The notes: a model not told the origin generated them from the letters alone. A stretch of 64,000 bases of DNA from JANNSO01 sp964485395 (GCA_964485395.1 CAZAJF010000005.1:1-64000); one strand, 5' to 3'; positions 34,555 to 44,607 are shown, numbered from the stretch's first letter. Numbers and translations: made by a program.

Positions 34555-37500
34555 CTATTTCATAAGCGGAAACGTGAATTTCTGGTAGATATTATCCCGG
34601 TCCACCGTCGGATGCTGGATATCCTTGCCCGTACGCTTAAGTACCAACTCGGGAACGAGCTTTTCCACATATGCGCGCAATTCGTCGGTGGAAATACGCT
34701 TGTCGGAGTTCTTGTCCGCCGCCGGATCCGCAAAGGCTTTTTTTATGGCCGCGGTAAACGCGCCGTTGCCGAGATCGGAAAACTCCCAGGACGCTTCGTC
34801 TCCCCTGCAGCTCGAAAAAACAATCGAGCCGCTTCGCCTGGTCAAATCGTTATAGATAAAGCGGATACCCTTGAACATGGCACGCGCTATGGACTTTACC
34901 ACGCTTATTCCCCGTTCCGCCGGTCTTTGCACCATTCGCGCGCTTCCGGAGGTCGCCTTGGCTTCGGCCGCGATCGTCATGGCGACGGCGGATTTTTCTG
35001 CCTCGCCGGATTCGCAGGTATCCATGAGGAACAGCTTGTTGCGCGGCGCGATTCCCAGAAGCAAGCCCTCAAGCTCCTCGAAGCGGATTGCCGTCCGAGG
35101 CAGGTTTTTCAGGTCGGCGCCATACGGTAAATAATAATATGTCGCATCGGCATCGGAATCATGCACTCCGTGGCCGGCGATGAAAAGCACAAGCACATCC
35201 TCCGGACGCGCATCGGCGAGAAGCGCGCGCGCCGCCGAGAGAGAAGCGGCGGTAACGTCGGAATCGGTAAACGTTTTCACCGTTACTTTGGAGAAAGATT
35301 TTTTTCCAATCGCGATGAAAAGCTTTTCCAGGTCCTTGGCGTCTTTTGCGGCATAGCCCAGCTTGAGGCTGGCATCCGCATAATTGGAGACGCCAAAGCC
35401 GATATAATAGAGGCGCGGCGCGGCGGCTTCCTCGATGACGACGTTTGACATCGCGCGCCAGGACTCAAGACCGTCGATTCCCAGGCAACCGACTTCTATT
35501 TTATTATTCCCCGGCGCCAACTCCAGTTTTTCCTCGGCTTCCAGCTTCCTTCCGCCTGCCGGCTTACCGAGTGCGCCGAATACTGGAACGTCGTTAATCC
35601 AAACTTTATACGATTTCAAGTCGGCACCGCGAGCTCGCAGCGATATTTTCACCGATGCCGCCCGGCCATCCCTCTTGACCGATACTATGCTGGCCTCGGG
35701 TGCGTCCATCGGAGCCGACGCGAGTCGAGACTCGTCCAAGCCCAAGCGTTCGAGTCGCCGTTCGTACTGCCTGCGATAATGAGCCAGCAGCACGATATCG
35801 GCGCAGCCCAAGCGCTGCAGGATGATATCCGGCCTGTTGTTGCGCACGGCAAACTGGTCCACGCCGAACGAGGCGGTACCGACGGACGCGGCGAGAAGCT
35901 GGCCGCCCGCCATGGACGCGTCGAAATACCCGTCATCGGTCCACGCGATCCACTCGCCGAAAGCCGTATACAGGCTTACGGATTCACCGGTGGAAATATT
36001 CCATAACTTTACGACACCGTCCTGGGCGCATGAGTAAAGCGTCTTGCCATCGGCGGAAAACGCTATGCCGCGAATTACGCCACGTTGGCCGGATAGCGCG
36101 GTCAATTCTTTTCCCATCAGGTCGACGATTCGTATATCGCCGTTGCCGCGGCCAAAGGCAATGCGGGTGCCGCTGGAATCGAACGCAAGTGCCTCTATCC
36201 AAAGCGCCGAGTCGCTCAAGTCCGACTTGGGAGGCGAAGGCACGATGGGAACGCCGCCGTAAACGGAATTGCCTTTTTTAGGTAAAATGGAGGGAAGTAA
36301 ATACAGATCGTGCATGCCCACCGCCAGCCATTCGCCGTCCGGCGAAAATGCTGCGGCATTTGAAAAGCGCTTGTCTTCCGCAAGCAGCGCGCCGCGTTTG
36401 TATTCATCGGACAAGTCCGCGAGCCGCATCGCGTTATCCTCGCCGTACACGACATATTTTCCGTCATCGCTGACGCCGCAACTGGAATACGACTGATAGG
36501 TCTGGCCCTTGGCCGTTCCAACGAGGCTTGTTCCGTCCGCCTTGAGCACATACGCCGTTTTCGTATCGCCGACCGAAAGAAACCTGCCGGCAGGACTGAA
36601 CGCCGCGCCCGCAGGATTGACCGAGCAAAGACCGCGCACGTTTTTCGTGGCGTTCAAATCGAGGTTGGCGGACCAGTAAAAAATATCAGCATTGTTATCC
36701 ATAACGGCGAATCCGCCGGATACCGGGTCCGGACCGATCGCAAGCGGATAACTGTTAGCGGTACGAATACCCGTCGCCGTCGAGCTAGATAGCTTGAAAG
36801 CTACGGCGCACACGGTATTGTCATACCCGCCCGTATCGACGCCGACCGCAGCGAAATTTCCGTCTGGAGAAATTCCAACGCACAGCGCCTTATAGAACTT
36901 GAGTGAACCGAGGCTCAGCTCCGCGGGCTTTGTCCCCGCGGCGATCGCTTCCACACGCAAGGTTACAATATCTTTACCTTCTTTATCCCTCGAGGAATAT
37001 GCGAACGCTGCCAAGCCTGCCCGGGAGGCAAATGACGATCCCCCATAGTTTAAGCCGGGATTCTTTATTTCACGCTCGGATTCGAGCTTACCCGAGCCGC
37101 TGAAGATGGCTATTCCCGTCTCGCCGGCCGCCCATATTTTTTTTCCGTCGGGGGACCATGCCGTGGAATCCAATTTTATTTTCGCGCTATCGGTTTTCTT
37201 GAGAGCGAGGGTCGCATCCAGAAGCCGGAGGGAGCCCTTGGAAATGGCCGCGATCGACTTTCCGTCGGGAGAAAATGCGAGTCGGTCGATGTCGTCGCCC
37301 GCATCAACTTCCGCAAGCACCTTCCCGGTCGAGAGCTCCCTCATGACAAGATTGGCTTGCTGCCTGTCTGAAACATATGAATCTCTGGCACCGGAAAGCA
37401 GCAGCGTGCCGTCCGGCGAGAAAGCCAGGCTCTTTACGCCTCTGGCATGGCTTTTCCAGCTGCTTACGCGCAGGCCCGAGGCAGTATCCCAAACGATTAC

Positions 37501-37830
37501 GGTTCCATCGTCGTCACCGGAAGCGAGTAGTGCGCCATCGGGAGAAAAGACGGCGGCGCTCGTGTCTATGGTGTGCCCTACGAGCGTCCGCAATAACGCT
37601 CCTTCGGCCGTCCATAGCTTGACGGACCGGTCCCGCGAAGTCGTGGCAAACAGTTTTCCGTCGTCGCTCGGCGTCGCGCTGTTAACCCAGGAAAGATGGC
37701 CGGACTGAACCGTTATCTCGAAACCGGTTCCGGAACCTGCCTGCCCGCTTTGCGCGTTTACAAAAAACCCGATTATGGCGATATAGGAAAACACCGCCGC
37801 GTTGCGAAAAAAAGCTTTGTCTTTGTTCAT
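34555..37830 (-). CDS. Exported WD40-repeat caspase-like protease (C14) with EF-hand-like loop
   Basis: A 1091-residue protein. The N-terminus is a signal peptide or anchor (AVFSYIAIIGFFVNAQSG). Residues about 40-690 are WD40 beta-propeller repeats with clear units such as SAAVFSPDGALLASGDDDG and GIAFSADGKTLYSCAQDG. Residues 806-1091 are a caspase domain: His887 in FIAGHGVHD and Cys939 in LFLMDTCESGEA form the dyad, so activity is expected. An EF-hand-like loop DKNSDKRISTDE (1039-1050) lies near the end, so calcium control is possible. It follows the LVIVD-repeat gene by 13 bp as an operon. Signal peptide plus WD40 places the protease outside the cytoplasm, which is unusual. Confidence 0.88.
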   Translation of the reverse strand: MNKDKAFFRNAAVFSYIAIIGFFVNAQSGQAGSGTGFEITVQSGHLSWVNSATPSDDGKLFATTSRDRSVKLWTAEGALLRTLVGHTIDTSAAVFSPDGALLASGDDDGTVIVWDTASGLRVSSWKSHARGVKSLAFSPDGTLLLSGARDSYVSDRQQANLVMRELSTGKVLAEVDAGDDIDRLAFSPDGKSIAAISKGSLRLLDATLALKKTDSAKIKLDSTAWSPDGKKIWAAGETGIAIFSGSGKLESEREIKNPGLNYGGSSFASRAGLAAFAYSSRDKEGKDIVTLRVEAIAAGTKPAELSLGSLKFYKALCVGISPDGNFAAVGVDTGGYDNTVCAVAFKLSSSTATGIRTANSYPLAIGPDPVSGGFAVMDNNADIFYWSANLDLNATKNVRGLCSVNPAGAAFSPAGRFLSVGDTKTAYVLKADGTSLVGTAKGQTYQSYSSCGVSDDGKYVVYGEDNAMRLADLSDEYKRGALLAEDKRFSNAAAFSPDGEWLAVGMHDLYLLPSILPKKGNSVYGGVPIVPSPPKSDLSDSALWIEALAFDSSGTRIAFGRGNGDIRIVDLMGKELTALSGQRGVIRGIAFSADGKTLYSCAQDGVVKLWNISTGESVSLYTAFGEWIAWTDDGYFDASMAGGQLLAASVGTASFGVDQFAVRNNRPDIILQRLGCADIVLLAHYRRQYERRLERLGLDESRLASAPMDAPEASIVSVKRDGRAASVKISLRARGADLKSYKVWINDVPVFGALGKPAGGRKLEAEEKLELAPGNNKIEVGCLGIDGLESWRAMSNVVIEEAAAPRLYYIGFGVSNYADASLKLGYAAKDAKDLEKLFIAIGKKSFSKVTVKTFTDSDVTAASLSAARALLADARPEDVLVLFIAGHGVHDSDADATYYYLPYGADLKNLPRTAIRFEELEGLLLGIAPRNKLFLMDTCESGEAEKSAVAMTIAAEAKATSGSARMVQRPAERGISVVKSIARAMFKGIRFIYNDLTRRSGSIVFSSCRGDEASWEFSDLGNGAFTAAIKKAFADPAADKNSDKRISTDELRAYVEKLVPELVLKRTGKDIQHPTVDRDNIYQKFTFPLMK

Positions 37831-37843
37831 GTATAATAATTCC

Positions 37844-39166
37844 TTATTTTAGAATCAGGCTCATCGAAACCATTTTCACGTAGTTTCCCTGTTGGTAAAG
37901 CACATATTCCTCACCAGCCAAGAACTCGCCTTTTATTTTTTCCAGGGTACCTGTTTTTTGGTCGTCGTTATTATAAATTTCCACCGAGAATTCATGACTG
38001 CCCGGATCAAGGAAAAGCAAGTTCGTTTCCAGCATCGTTTCATCCGATTTAGATTTTATCGCGGTAGCGGCACCGTCGATATTGGTGATCGCGAGAGAAC
38101 TGTAGAAATAAAGCCTAGACCTGGCGTCGTCTGTTTTTGCCTTGGCGCGATTGAACACCTTGTAGGCTTTAACGCTTCCGCCTTTACCCGACGCATCGGC
38201 CAAGGCAACGCTCAGCTCTTGGGTAGCCAGATAAATGCGCTCCCCGTCAACCGCCATGCCCCAAGCGCGCAAGTTGTACCATGCCTTGTAGTCCTGAAAA
38301 TGGACAAGCTTAGGGGCCTCGGGATTATCCAAAGAAAATACCGCGATCCCGCGTCCCGTCAAACTGGCCGCGATAAGCTTGTTGCCCGAAACCAGAAGCG
38401 GTCCCCCCAGATTATTTCCCGGCAGCGCGTCCACGGCCACTGGCCTGCCCCCGATAAGCTTGGCTACCTGGATGCCCCTGAAATCATCGGAAATATACAA
38501 ATAATCGTCTTTCACGGCGACGCCAAAAGGAGAGCCCTTAGCCCTCACCGTATACTCAAGTACAGGCGCACTTGGGCTTGAGACATCAAAAACAGGCAGT
38601 TCCACCGGCCCCGCGGCCACAAAAACCCTTGAGCCCTGCTTGCACATGCCATATGCGGTTCCTGGCATCTCCAAAGTACCGAGTAGCACCGGCAGACCGG
38701 AATCTCCGATGGCATACGTCGAAAAGGATTTTTTGCCTCCTACGAAAAGGGTGTTGCCATCCACCAGAACATCGGTGGCGGAAGTCGTAACGGGCAGTAT
38801 TCCGACCAGCGTGATAGCCTTCAAGTTTGCTACGTCGAGCACGACGATACCCTTCTCTCCCGCGGCGATATACACCCGCCCGGCACCGGCGGCCATGCGT
38901 GAAGCCACGTGTTTTTCAAGAACGAAATTTCCGATCGTCGGGCACCCGGTTTTTTTGTTCCCCAGCGCAAGGGCGGCGCGGTCGAATACCTGGAGCTCGA
39001 GCAAGGAAGAATTAACCCCAAGCAAAAAAACCAAGTCCCCGGAAACCTCGATGTCCCGGTACTCGAATGACCTGCGGGGGCCATCGATGCTGATCAATTG
39101 CTGGCCAAAAAGACCTGACAGAAAACAGATCATCAGGACGGGAATAAGGGCTGCAGGATTTTTCAT
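37844..39166 (-). CDS. Exported LVIVD-repeat beta-propeller protein
   Basis: A 440-residue protein with a signal peptide (MKNPAALIPVLMICFLSGLFG). It is built of repeats like GIVVLDVANLKAITLVGIL, ELPVFDVSSPSAPVLEYTV and GIAVFSLDNPEAPKLVHF, the LVIVD pattern of a secreted beta-propeller. The C-terminal 100 residues (DETMLETNLLFLDPGSHEF) look like a separate beta-sandwich. The start at 39166 has GGAG upstream. It is the first gene of the pair with the WD40-caspase and could present or sense a ligand for it (inference). Confidence 0.78.
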   Translation of the reverse strand: MKNPAALIPVLMICFLSGLFGQQLISIDGPRRSFEYRDIEVSGDLVFLLGVNSSLLELQVFDRAALALGNKKTGCPTIGNFVLEKHVASRMAAGAGRVYIAAGEKGIVVLDVANLKAITLVGILPVTTSATDVLVDGNTLFVGGKKSFSTYAIGDSGLPVLLGTLEMPGTAYGMCKQGSRVFVAAGPVELPVFDVSSPSAPVLEYTVRAKGSPFGVAVKDDYLYISDDFRGIQVAKLIGGRPVAVDALPGNNLGGPLLVSGNKLIAASLTGRGIAVFSLDNPEAPKLVHFQDYKAWYNLRAWGMAVDGERIYLATQELSVALADASGKGGSVKAYKVFNRAKAKTDDARSRLYFYSSLAITNIDGAATAIKSKSDETMLETNLLFLDPGSHEFSVEIYNNDDQKTGTLEKIKGEFLAGEEYVLYQQGNYVKMVSMSLILK

Positions 39167-39189
39167 GAATGCTCCTGAAAAGACGATGA

Positions 39190-39384
39190 TCAACGATTTT
39201 CTTCTCTAGCACCCAGTATGTCAAGTTAAATCTCTCCGCGGAATTTTTCCTTTACCCCGAACGCCAGTCGATCGTCTTTGACAAAATAACGAACCCGGAA
39301 CATAATGCTACGTTCTCGGACGGTGATTCCGACTACCGATATCGATACCTCTATACCAATTACGACACAAAGCCACGGCGTTAA
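39190..39384 (+). other. Open, protein-like stretch before the S10 peptidase gene, possible gene remnant
   Basis: A 64-codon frame without a start, ending in TAA 14 bp before the peptidase ATG. It reads in part NLSAEFFLYPERQSIVFDKI and, later, DGDSDYRYRYLYTNYDTKP. The Tyr/Asp-rich composition looks like the tail of an exported beta-rich protein, but it may be chance. It contains the promoter at 39278. Confidence 0.2.
39278..39306 (+). promoter_or_regulatory. Promoter of the S10 peptidase gene
   Basis: TTGACA (39278-39283), 17 bp, CATAAT (39301-39306): a near-consensus sigma70-type promoter. The ATG at 39399 follows after a leader of about 86 bases and an AAAGGA ribosome site. Confidence 0.65.
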
Positions 39385-39398
39385 AGAAAGGATACATC

Positions 39399-40910
39399 AT
39401 GCCCGAAAAAACAGATGAGACGAAGGAAAAAATATCCGAGGAAGCCGTCGCGGCACCGAAGGATCAGATCATCGAGACGCATAAGACGATCACGATAGGC
39501 AAGAAGGAAATCCGCTATACCGTTACCGCGGGAACGATCGTGTTAAAGGAAGAGAGCGAAAAAAAAGGCGAGAAGGAAGGCGAGTCGGAAGGGGAAAAAG
39601 CCAAGGCGGCGGTTTTCTTCGTGGCGTATACGAAGGATGGCGTAGCCGACAAAGCCAAGCGGCCGGTCAGCTTTTCCTTCAACGGCGGCCCGGGCTCCGC
39701 TTCCGTCTGGATGCACCTCGGGCTCTTGGGTCCGCGGCGCGTGATCATGGGCGACGCCGGCGCGCTTTTACCCCCGCCATACGGCCTAGCCGACAACGAG
39801 TATTCCATGCTGGACATGACAGACCTGGTATTCATCGATCCCGTCAGCACGGGCTTCAGCCGCGCCGTCAGCGGCGAGAAACAGAAAGATTTCCTGGGTT
39901 TCAAGAAAGACATAGAGTCGGTGGGCGACTTCATCCGACTGTTCACCACGCGCTATAAACGCTGGATGTCGCCTAAATTCCTCGTGGGCGAAAGTTATGG
40001 AACCACGCGCGCAGCCGGCTTAAGTTCGTACCTTCAGGAACGCCACGGCCTGTACCTGAACGGCATCATACTGGTGTCTTCCATATTGGACTTCGGAACC
40101 GTGCAGGCGCACCCCGGCAACGACCTGCCGTACATTCTGCACCTGCCTACATACGCCGCCATCGCCTGGTACCATAAAAAACTGCCCGTGCAGCCCAAGG
40201 ATGGCCTTCGCAAGTTCTTGGACGAGGTTACGGCTTTTGCATCGGGAGACTACGCCTGCGCCCTGATGAAGGGCTCGAAATTATCCGCGGCGGAGCGCGC
40301 CAAGATAATCAAGGCGCTCGTCGGCTATACCGGACTCTCGGCGGACTACCTGGACCGGGTTGACCTCCGCATAGAGATCATGCGCTTTACCAAGGAACTG
40401 CTCCGCGAGAGACGACGCACGGTAGGCAGGCTGGATGGCCGCTTTACGGGAATGGACCGCGACTCGGGCGGCGAGAATTTCGACTTCGACCCCAGCATGG
40501 CCGCCATCATGGGACCATACAGCGCGGCCTTGAACGACTATGTGCGCAGCGAGCTGAACTACGAGTCGGACCTGCCGTACGAGATACTCAATTTCAAGAC
40601 CAACATGGCCTGGAGCTATGCCGACCACGAAAACCGATATGTAGAGGTTACCGAGAGCCTGCGCAAGGCCATCTGCAGCAACCCGCACCTCAAGGTATTC
40701 GTGGCCAACGGATTCTTCGACCTTGCCACGCCGTATTTCGCCACTGAATACACGTTCAGCCACCTGGGCCTGGATCCTTCGCTGCAGGCCAACATCAGCA
40801 TGTCCTACTACGAGGCGGGCCACATGATGTACGTGCACGAGGCATCGCTCGCCAAGCTCAAGACTGACCTGTCGACCTTCATGAAAAATTCCCTGAAGGC
40901 CACGTCGTAA
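39399..40910 (+). CDS. S10-family serine carboxypeptidase-like protein, cytoplasmic
   Basis: A 503-residue alpha/beta hydrolase of the S10 family. The oxyanion motif is FNGGPGSASVW (94-104), the nucleophile is Ser199 in GESYG, the acid is Asp441 in NGFFDLATP and the base is His475 in YEAGHMMY. No signal peptide is present; the N-terminus is highly charged (MPEKTDETKEK), so it acts in the cytoplasm, unlike eukaryotic vacuolar or lysosomal carboxypeptidases. It probably trims C-terminal residues from peptides. There is no obvious neighbour in its pathway. Confidence 0.88.
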   Translation: MPEKTDETKEKISEEAVAAPKDQIIETHKTITIGKKEIRYTVTAGTIVLKEESEKKGEKEGESEGEKAKAAVFFVAYTKDGVADKAKRPVSFSFNGGPGSASVWMHLGLLGPRRVIMGDAGALLPPPYGLADNEYSMLDMTDLVFIDPVSTGFSRAVSGEKQKDFLGFKKDIESVGDFIRLFTTRYKRWMSPKFLVGESYGTTRAAGLSSYLQERHGLYLNGIILVSSILDFGTVQAHPGNDLPYILHLPTYAAIAWYHKKLPVQPKDGLRKFLDEVTAFASGDYACALMKGSKLSAAERAKIIKALVGYTGLSADYLDRVDLRIEIMRFTKELLRERRRTVGRLDGRFTGMDRDSGGENFDFDPSMAAIMGPYSAALNDYVRSELNYESDLPYEILNFKTNMAWSYADHENRYVEVTESLRKAICSNPHLKVFVANGFFDLATPYFATEYTFSHLGLDPSLQANISMSYYEAGHMMYVHEASLAKLKTDLSTFMKNSLKATS

Positions 40911-40948
40911 CCATCGAGCGAACTTGCCGGATTAAAAACCCGGCAGGT

Positions 40949-42336
40949 TTACTTTACAGGAAAATAGTCGTCGTGGATCGCATTCACCGTGCGGTCCACG
41001 TCTTTCTCGCTTACTATCAGGTAGGAGGCGATGTCCGACGCTCCAGACGAAACCATCTCCACGTTGATGTTTTCCCTGGCTATGGCGTTCATGACTCGTG
41101 CCAAAATGCCTTTCTTGGTGAGCATGCCCTCGCCCACCACGCCTACGAGCGCCTGTTTGTCGTGGATCTCAACCTTGTCTATCGCGCCTTCCTCGAGGGC
41201 AAGGAGCGCCTCGCGGCTTTTCTGCGCGTCCGCCCGGTCCACCAGGAGGTTGATGCAAGTCTGCGACGTGATGACCGAATAAATATTAACCCCGATGGAC
41301 GATATGGTCTTGCCTATCTCCGCGATGATGCCGGGCTTGTAGCCGACGCCCGCGCCCTGGATCTTGAGAATCGCTATTTTTTTATTGCAGGTAACGCTCT
41401 TGATGACGTCCGCCGTCTCGAAGCCCCGCTGCACGATCTCGGTGGTGCCTTTCTTGGGGTTGTTGATGTTGCGTATGAATATGGGCGTGCCTTTTGCCTG
41501 CAGAGGCTCAACCGTACGCGGATGCAGAACCTTGGCGCCGAAGTACGAAAGCTCGGCGGCCTCGTAATACGATAGCCGGTCGATCCGGGTCGCGGTCTTT
41601 ACCATCCGCGGGTCCGCGGTCATGAAGCCGTCCACTTCCTTCCAGATTTCCAGGCGGCCGGCGTCCACCGCATATGCGGCCACGGCGGCGCTGTAATCGG
41701 AGCCGTTGCGCCCGAACGTGGTGACGCGGCCGTGCTTGGAGCGGCCAAGGAATCCCGTAAGCACGGGAACCTTGCCTTTGTCCAGCTCGCCCATCAGCGA
41801 CTCGCGCAACTCTTTCTTAACCCGGGTCGCTATCATCGTGGCGTTGTTCGGGTTGTCGTCGGTAATCATGCCGGCCTTGTCCGCCTCCATCGCGATGGCG
41901 GGAACGCCGCCGTCTTCCAGGACGGCCGCCAGCAGAAACGCGGTAAAGCGCTCGNNNNNNNNNNGGAATAGACGTAAGGCTCAGTGCGGTGTATTTCGCT
42001 GATCTCCTCGGTATAGGCTATTCCATAAAGCAGGCGCTCCAGTTTCGCGAGCCTTTTATTTATGGCCAGCATGAGCGAGCGCCGGCAACCTGCGTCTTTT
42101 ATGGTTTCGTCGCATAGTTTCTGGTGAAGTTCCTTGAGCATGCGAATCTGCACGGGAACGTGCTTCTCCGACGACAGCGCCATTTCGATGCTTTCCACCA
42201 GCTTGTCGGTTACGCCCGAAACGGCCGAGACGACGATAATCGTCTTTGATTTTTCTCCCTTGATAATATCCCTGGTTTGGAAGAAATTTTCGGTTCCCTT
42301 GAGGCAGCCGCCCCCGAATTTCATCACCTTAATCAT
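40949..42336 (-). CDS. lysC: Aspartokinase, interrupted by an assembly gap
   Basis: The N-terminal part begins MIKVMKFGGGCLKGTENF (the KFGG ATP-binding motif). The C-terminal part has the catalytic region TTFGRNGSDYSAA and two ACT domains, and ends YFPVK. A run of 10 N (41955-41964) lies between them, and the two halves are in different frames, so the true gap is not 10 bases. Family sequence reads YxxSFGERF at this point; a missing stretch of five bases (or five plus a multiple of three) would join YVYS to ERFTAF. The start at 42336 has an AGGAG site. It makes aspartyl phosphate, the first step to lysine, threonine and methionine; the ACT domains allow feedback control. The gene is probably intact in the cell. 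Confidence 0.9.
41955..41964. other. Assembly gap (10 N) inside the aspartokinase gene
   Basis: Ten consecutive N, a placeholder of arbitrary length in draft assemblies. The frame on either side does not match if it is read as 10 bases. Confidence 0.98.
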
Positions 42337-42426
42337 CGAAACGACTCCTGGCAGTACAGATTCGCACATTCTGCCGAGAACCGTTCCTCATGTCAACGCG
42401 TGCGACCACCGTCATAAATCTAAAAT

Positions 42427-42455
42427 TTGTATTCTGTCCAAACACAGTTTATAAT
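42427..42455 (+). promoter_or_regulatory. Promoter of the TPR-GAF-GGDEF gene
   Basis: TTGTAT (42427-42432), 17 bp, TATAAT (42450-42455). The expected transcription start is about 18 bp before the TTG start codon at 42480, with a GGAG ribosome site between. Confidence 0.65.
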
Positions 42456-42479
42456 CTACCCTGTCTTACGGAGAATACA

Positions 42480-44591
42480 TTGGATAAGGATGATTTAATC
42501 GATCCGATAAATATAATTTTCTCACAAGCCTCGAATTTTTCGGAACGCATCCATGCTGCCCGGGACTGGCTGGACAAAAATCTTCGCAACGATACGACAA
42601 AATCCCGGGAAATCATCGATATGATGATCCCGGAAGCATCGAAGGCCGATGATAAGAAAGCTACAGCCTGGCTGTTGTTCTTCAGAGCCTGGCTAGAAAT
42701 TGATGCTGATCGTCTGGACCTGGGCTTTGGCATCATGGAATCCGTAAAAGCGGAATTCGAAAACTTGGGGGACAAGGAAGGGCTTGCCCGCTGCCTTAAC
42801 GCTCTCGGTTCAATATTTATGGCCAGGGGCGTCTTCGATCTGGCTTTGGACAACTTCCGCGAATCGGTTAGTGAAGCGGAAAAAATAAGTCGCTTGGATC
42901 TTGCCGCCGCCGGAAGCGGCAATATGGCGGAATGCCTGAGCAAGCTGGACGAGCCACTAGAAGCATTGCAGGTAATCGAGCATTGCCGCCGGGATTATTC
43001 GATTGCCCCTTATAACATCAGTTCGTTTCACAACCAGGCCGGTTTGATATTCCGATCCTTGGGACGCCTACCGGAAGCGGAAAATGAACTTCGGGAATCC
43101 ATCTTAGCCGCCGGAAATGCCATACATGACTCGCTTGAGGCACGGCAAACCCTCGCAGAGGTCCTCATAGATTTAGAGCAGCTCGCCGAAGCCGATTCGA
43201 TCGTTGCTGTCGGGCTGCAAGACTGCGGCAAGGCAAACGAGCGGATGCTGGGAGCGTGTTTCAAGCTTACCCGCGCCAGAATCGCCGCCCTTCGTGGAAA
43301 CAATACCGCGGCGCTCGCCGATCTTCGCCAGGTAATCGAAGCTGCCCAGGAACTCGGAACCAGAAAAATAGAGGCAGACGCGGAAAAAGCCGCTTATCTG
43401 GCATGGCAAGCTTGCGGAGAAAATAAAAACGCGCTTGATGCCTATATCCGCTACTCCCTGCTCAAGGACTCCATGAAAAGCGAGCAGATTTCCAAGCGGA
43501 TACTGGGTTTGCACGACGAAAGACTAAGAAGGGAAACGCGCCACTTCGAAACCCTATACAAACAAATCTCCACGATCAGCGAGATTGGCCAGCGCATTAC
43601 TGCCAATCTTGACATCGATACCGCGCTCACGACAATCTACGATTCGGTCAACGGGCTCATGGACGCGCCGACACTTCTAATTGCCTTGGTGGACGAAGAA
43701 AAAAACTGCCTGGATTACCGCCTAGTCATGGTTCGCGGAAAACGGCAGGATCCGTATACCAGACCCCTGGACAAGGAATCTTTCGGCAACTGGTGCGTAA
43801 AAAACCGAAGCGACATACTGATCGGCGATATAGAAACTGAATACCATGAATATCTGGCTTCTCCAAAAACCCTGCTCCTTGACGGCAGCGAGGAAAAATC
43901 CCTTGTTTTCGTGCCTCTAGTTATCGGAGATAAAGTAGCAGGCGTAATCAGCGTACAAAGCCACCTTACCAACGCCTATGACAAGAAAAAAGTAGAGACG
44001 ATACGCGCCATCGGATCCTATATCGCCATCGCCATCGAGAACACCAAGCTCTTCAGGCAGGTGCAAAAACTGGCCTCGATAGACGGCCTTACCGATCTCC
44101 TGAACCGCAGGCGCTTCACCGAGCTGCTCGAAGAAGCCTATCTCAAGTGCAGGCGCTACGGCTCCTCCGCGGGCGTCATCATGATCGACGTGGATTATTT
44201 CAAGAACGTCAACGACAAGCGCGGGCACGACGCGGGGGACATGGTCCTGAAAAAGCTGGCGCAGGTACTTACGGGAATCGTGCGCACCTGCGATTCCGTG
44301 GGAAGGTTCGGCGGTGAAGAATTCATAATCCTGCTTCCGGAGACCGACCTGGAAGGCGCCGGCACCCTCGCCGAGCGGCTTCGGCTCGAGGTGGAGGGCA
44401 TGCAGATAACCTGCGGGGAATGCGCGGGTCGGGCAATCGCGGAGACCTTCGGGGTAACCGCCAGTTTCGGCGTTTCCGTGATCCGCCCTGCGGACGCAAG
44501 CCACGAGGCCGTCTTAAAGAGGGCAGACAAAGCCATGTACAACGCCAAGCAAACCGGCCGGAACAAAGTTTGCATGGAATACCCGGAATAG
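42480..44591 (+). CDS. Cytoplasmic TPR-GAF-GGDEF diguanylate cyclase
   Basis: A 703-residue protein. Residues about 15-350 are TPR helical repeats (ARCLNALGSIFMARGVFDLA is typical), about 380-530 form a GAF domain (DIDTALTTIYDSVNGLMDA to VAGVISVQSHL), and 535-700 are GGDEF with GGEEF at 611-615. An RxxD inhibitory site (RTCD) lies exactly five residues before it. No membrane helix is present, so it senses an internal cue through TPR and GAF. The TTG start is chosen for the GGAG ribosome site and the promoter position; an upstream in-frame start would overlap the promoter. The LacI gene begins 60 bp later with its own promoter. Confidence 0.88.
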   Translation: MDKDDLIDPINIIFSQASNFSERIHAARDWLDKNLRNDTTKSREIIDMMIPEASKADDKKATAWLLFFRAWLEIDADRLDLGFGIMESVKAEFENLGDKEGLARCLNALGSIFMARGVFDLALDNFRESVSEAEKISRLDLAAAGSGNMAECLSKLDEPLEALQVIEHCRRDYSIAPYNISSFHNQAGLIFRSLGRLPEAENELRESILAAGNAIHDSLEARQTLAEVLIDLEQLAEADSIVAVGLQDCGKANERMLGACFKLTRARIAALRGNNTAALADLRQVIEAAQELGTRKIEADAEKAAYLAWQACGENKNALDAYIRYSLLKDSMKSEQISKRILGLHDERLRRETRHFETLYKQISTISEIGQRITANLDIDTALTTIYDSVNGLMDAPTLLIALVDEEKNCLDYRLVMVRGKRQDPYTRPLDKESFGNWCVKNRSDILIGDIETEYHEYLASPKTLLLDGSEEKSLVFVPLVIGDKVAGVISVQSHLTNAYDKKKVETIRAIGSYIAIAIENTKLFRQVQKLASIDGLTDLLNRRRFTELLEEAYLKCRRYGSSAGVIMIDVDYFKNVNDKRGHDAGDMVLKKLAQVLTGIVRTCDSVGRFGGEEFIILLPETDLEGAGTLAERLRLEVEGMQITCGECAGRAIAETFGVTASFGVSVIRPADASHEAVLKRADKAMYNAKQTGRNKVCMEYPE

Positions 44592-44607
44592 AAGATAAAT
44601 AGCAAGC

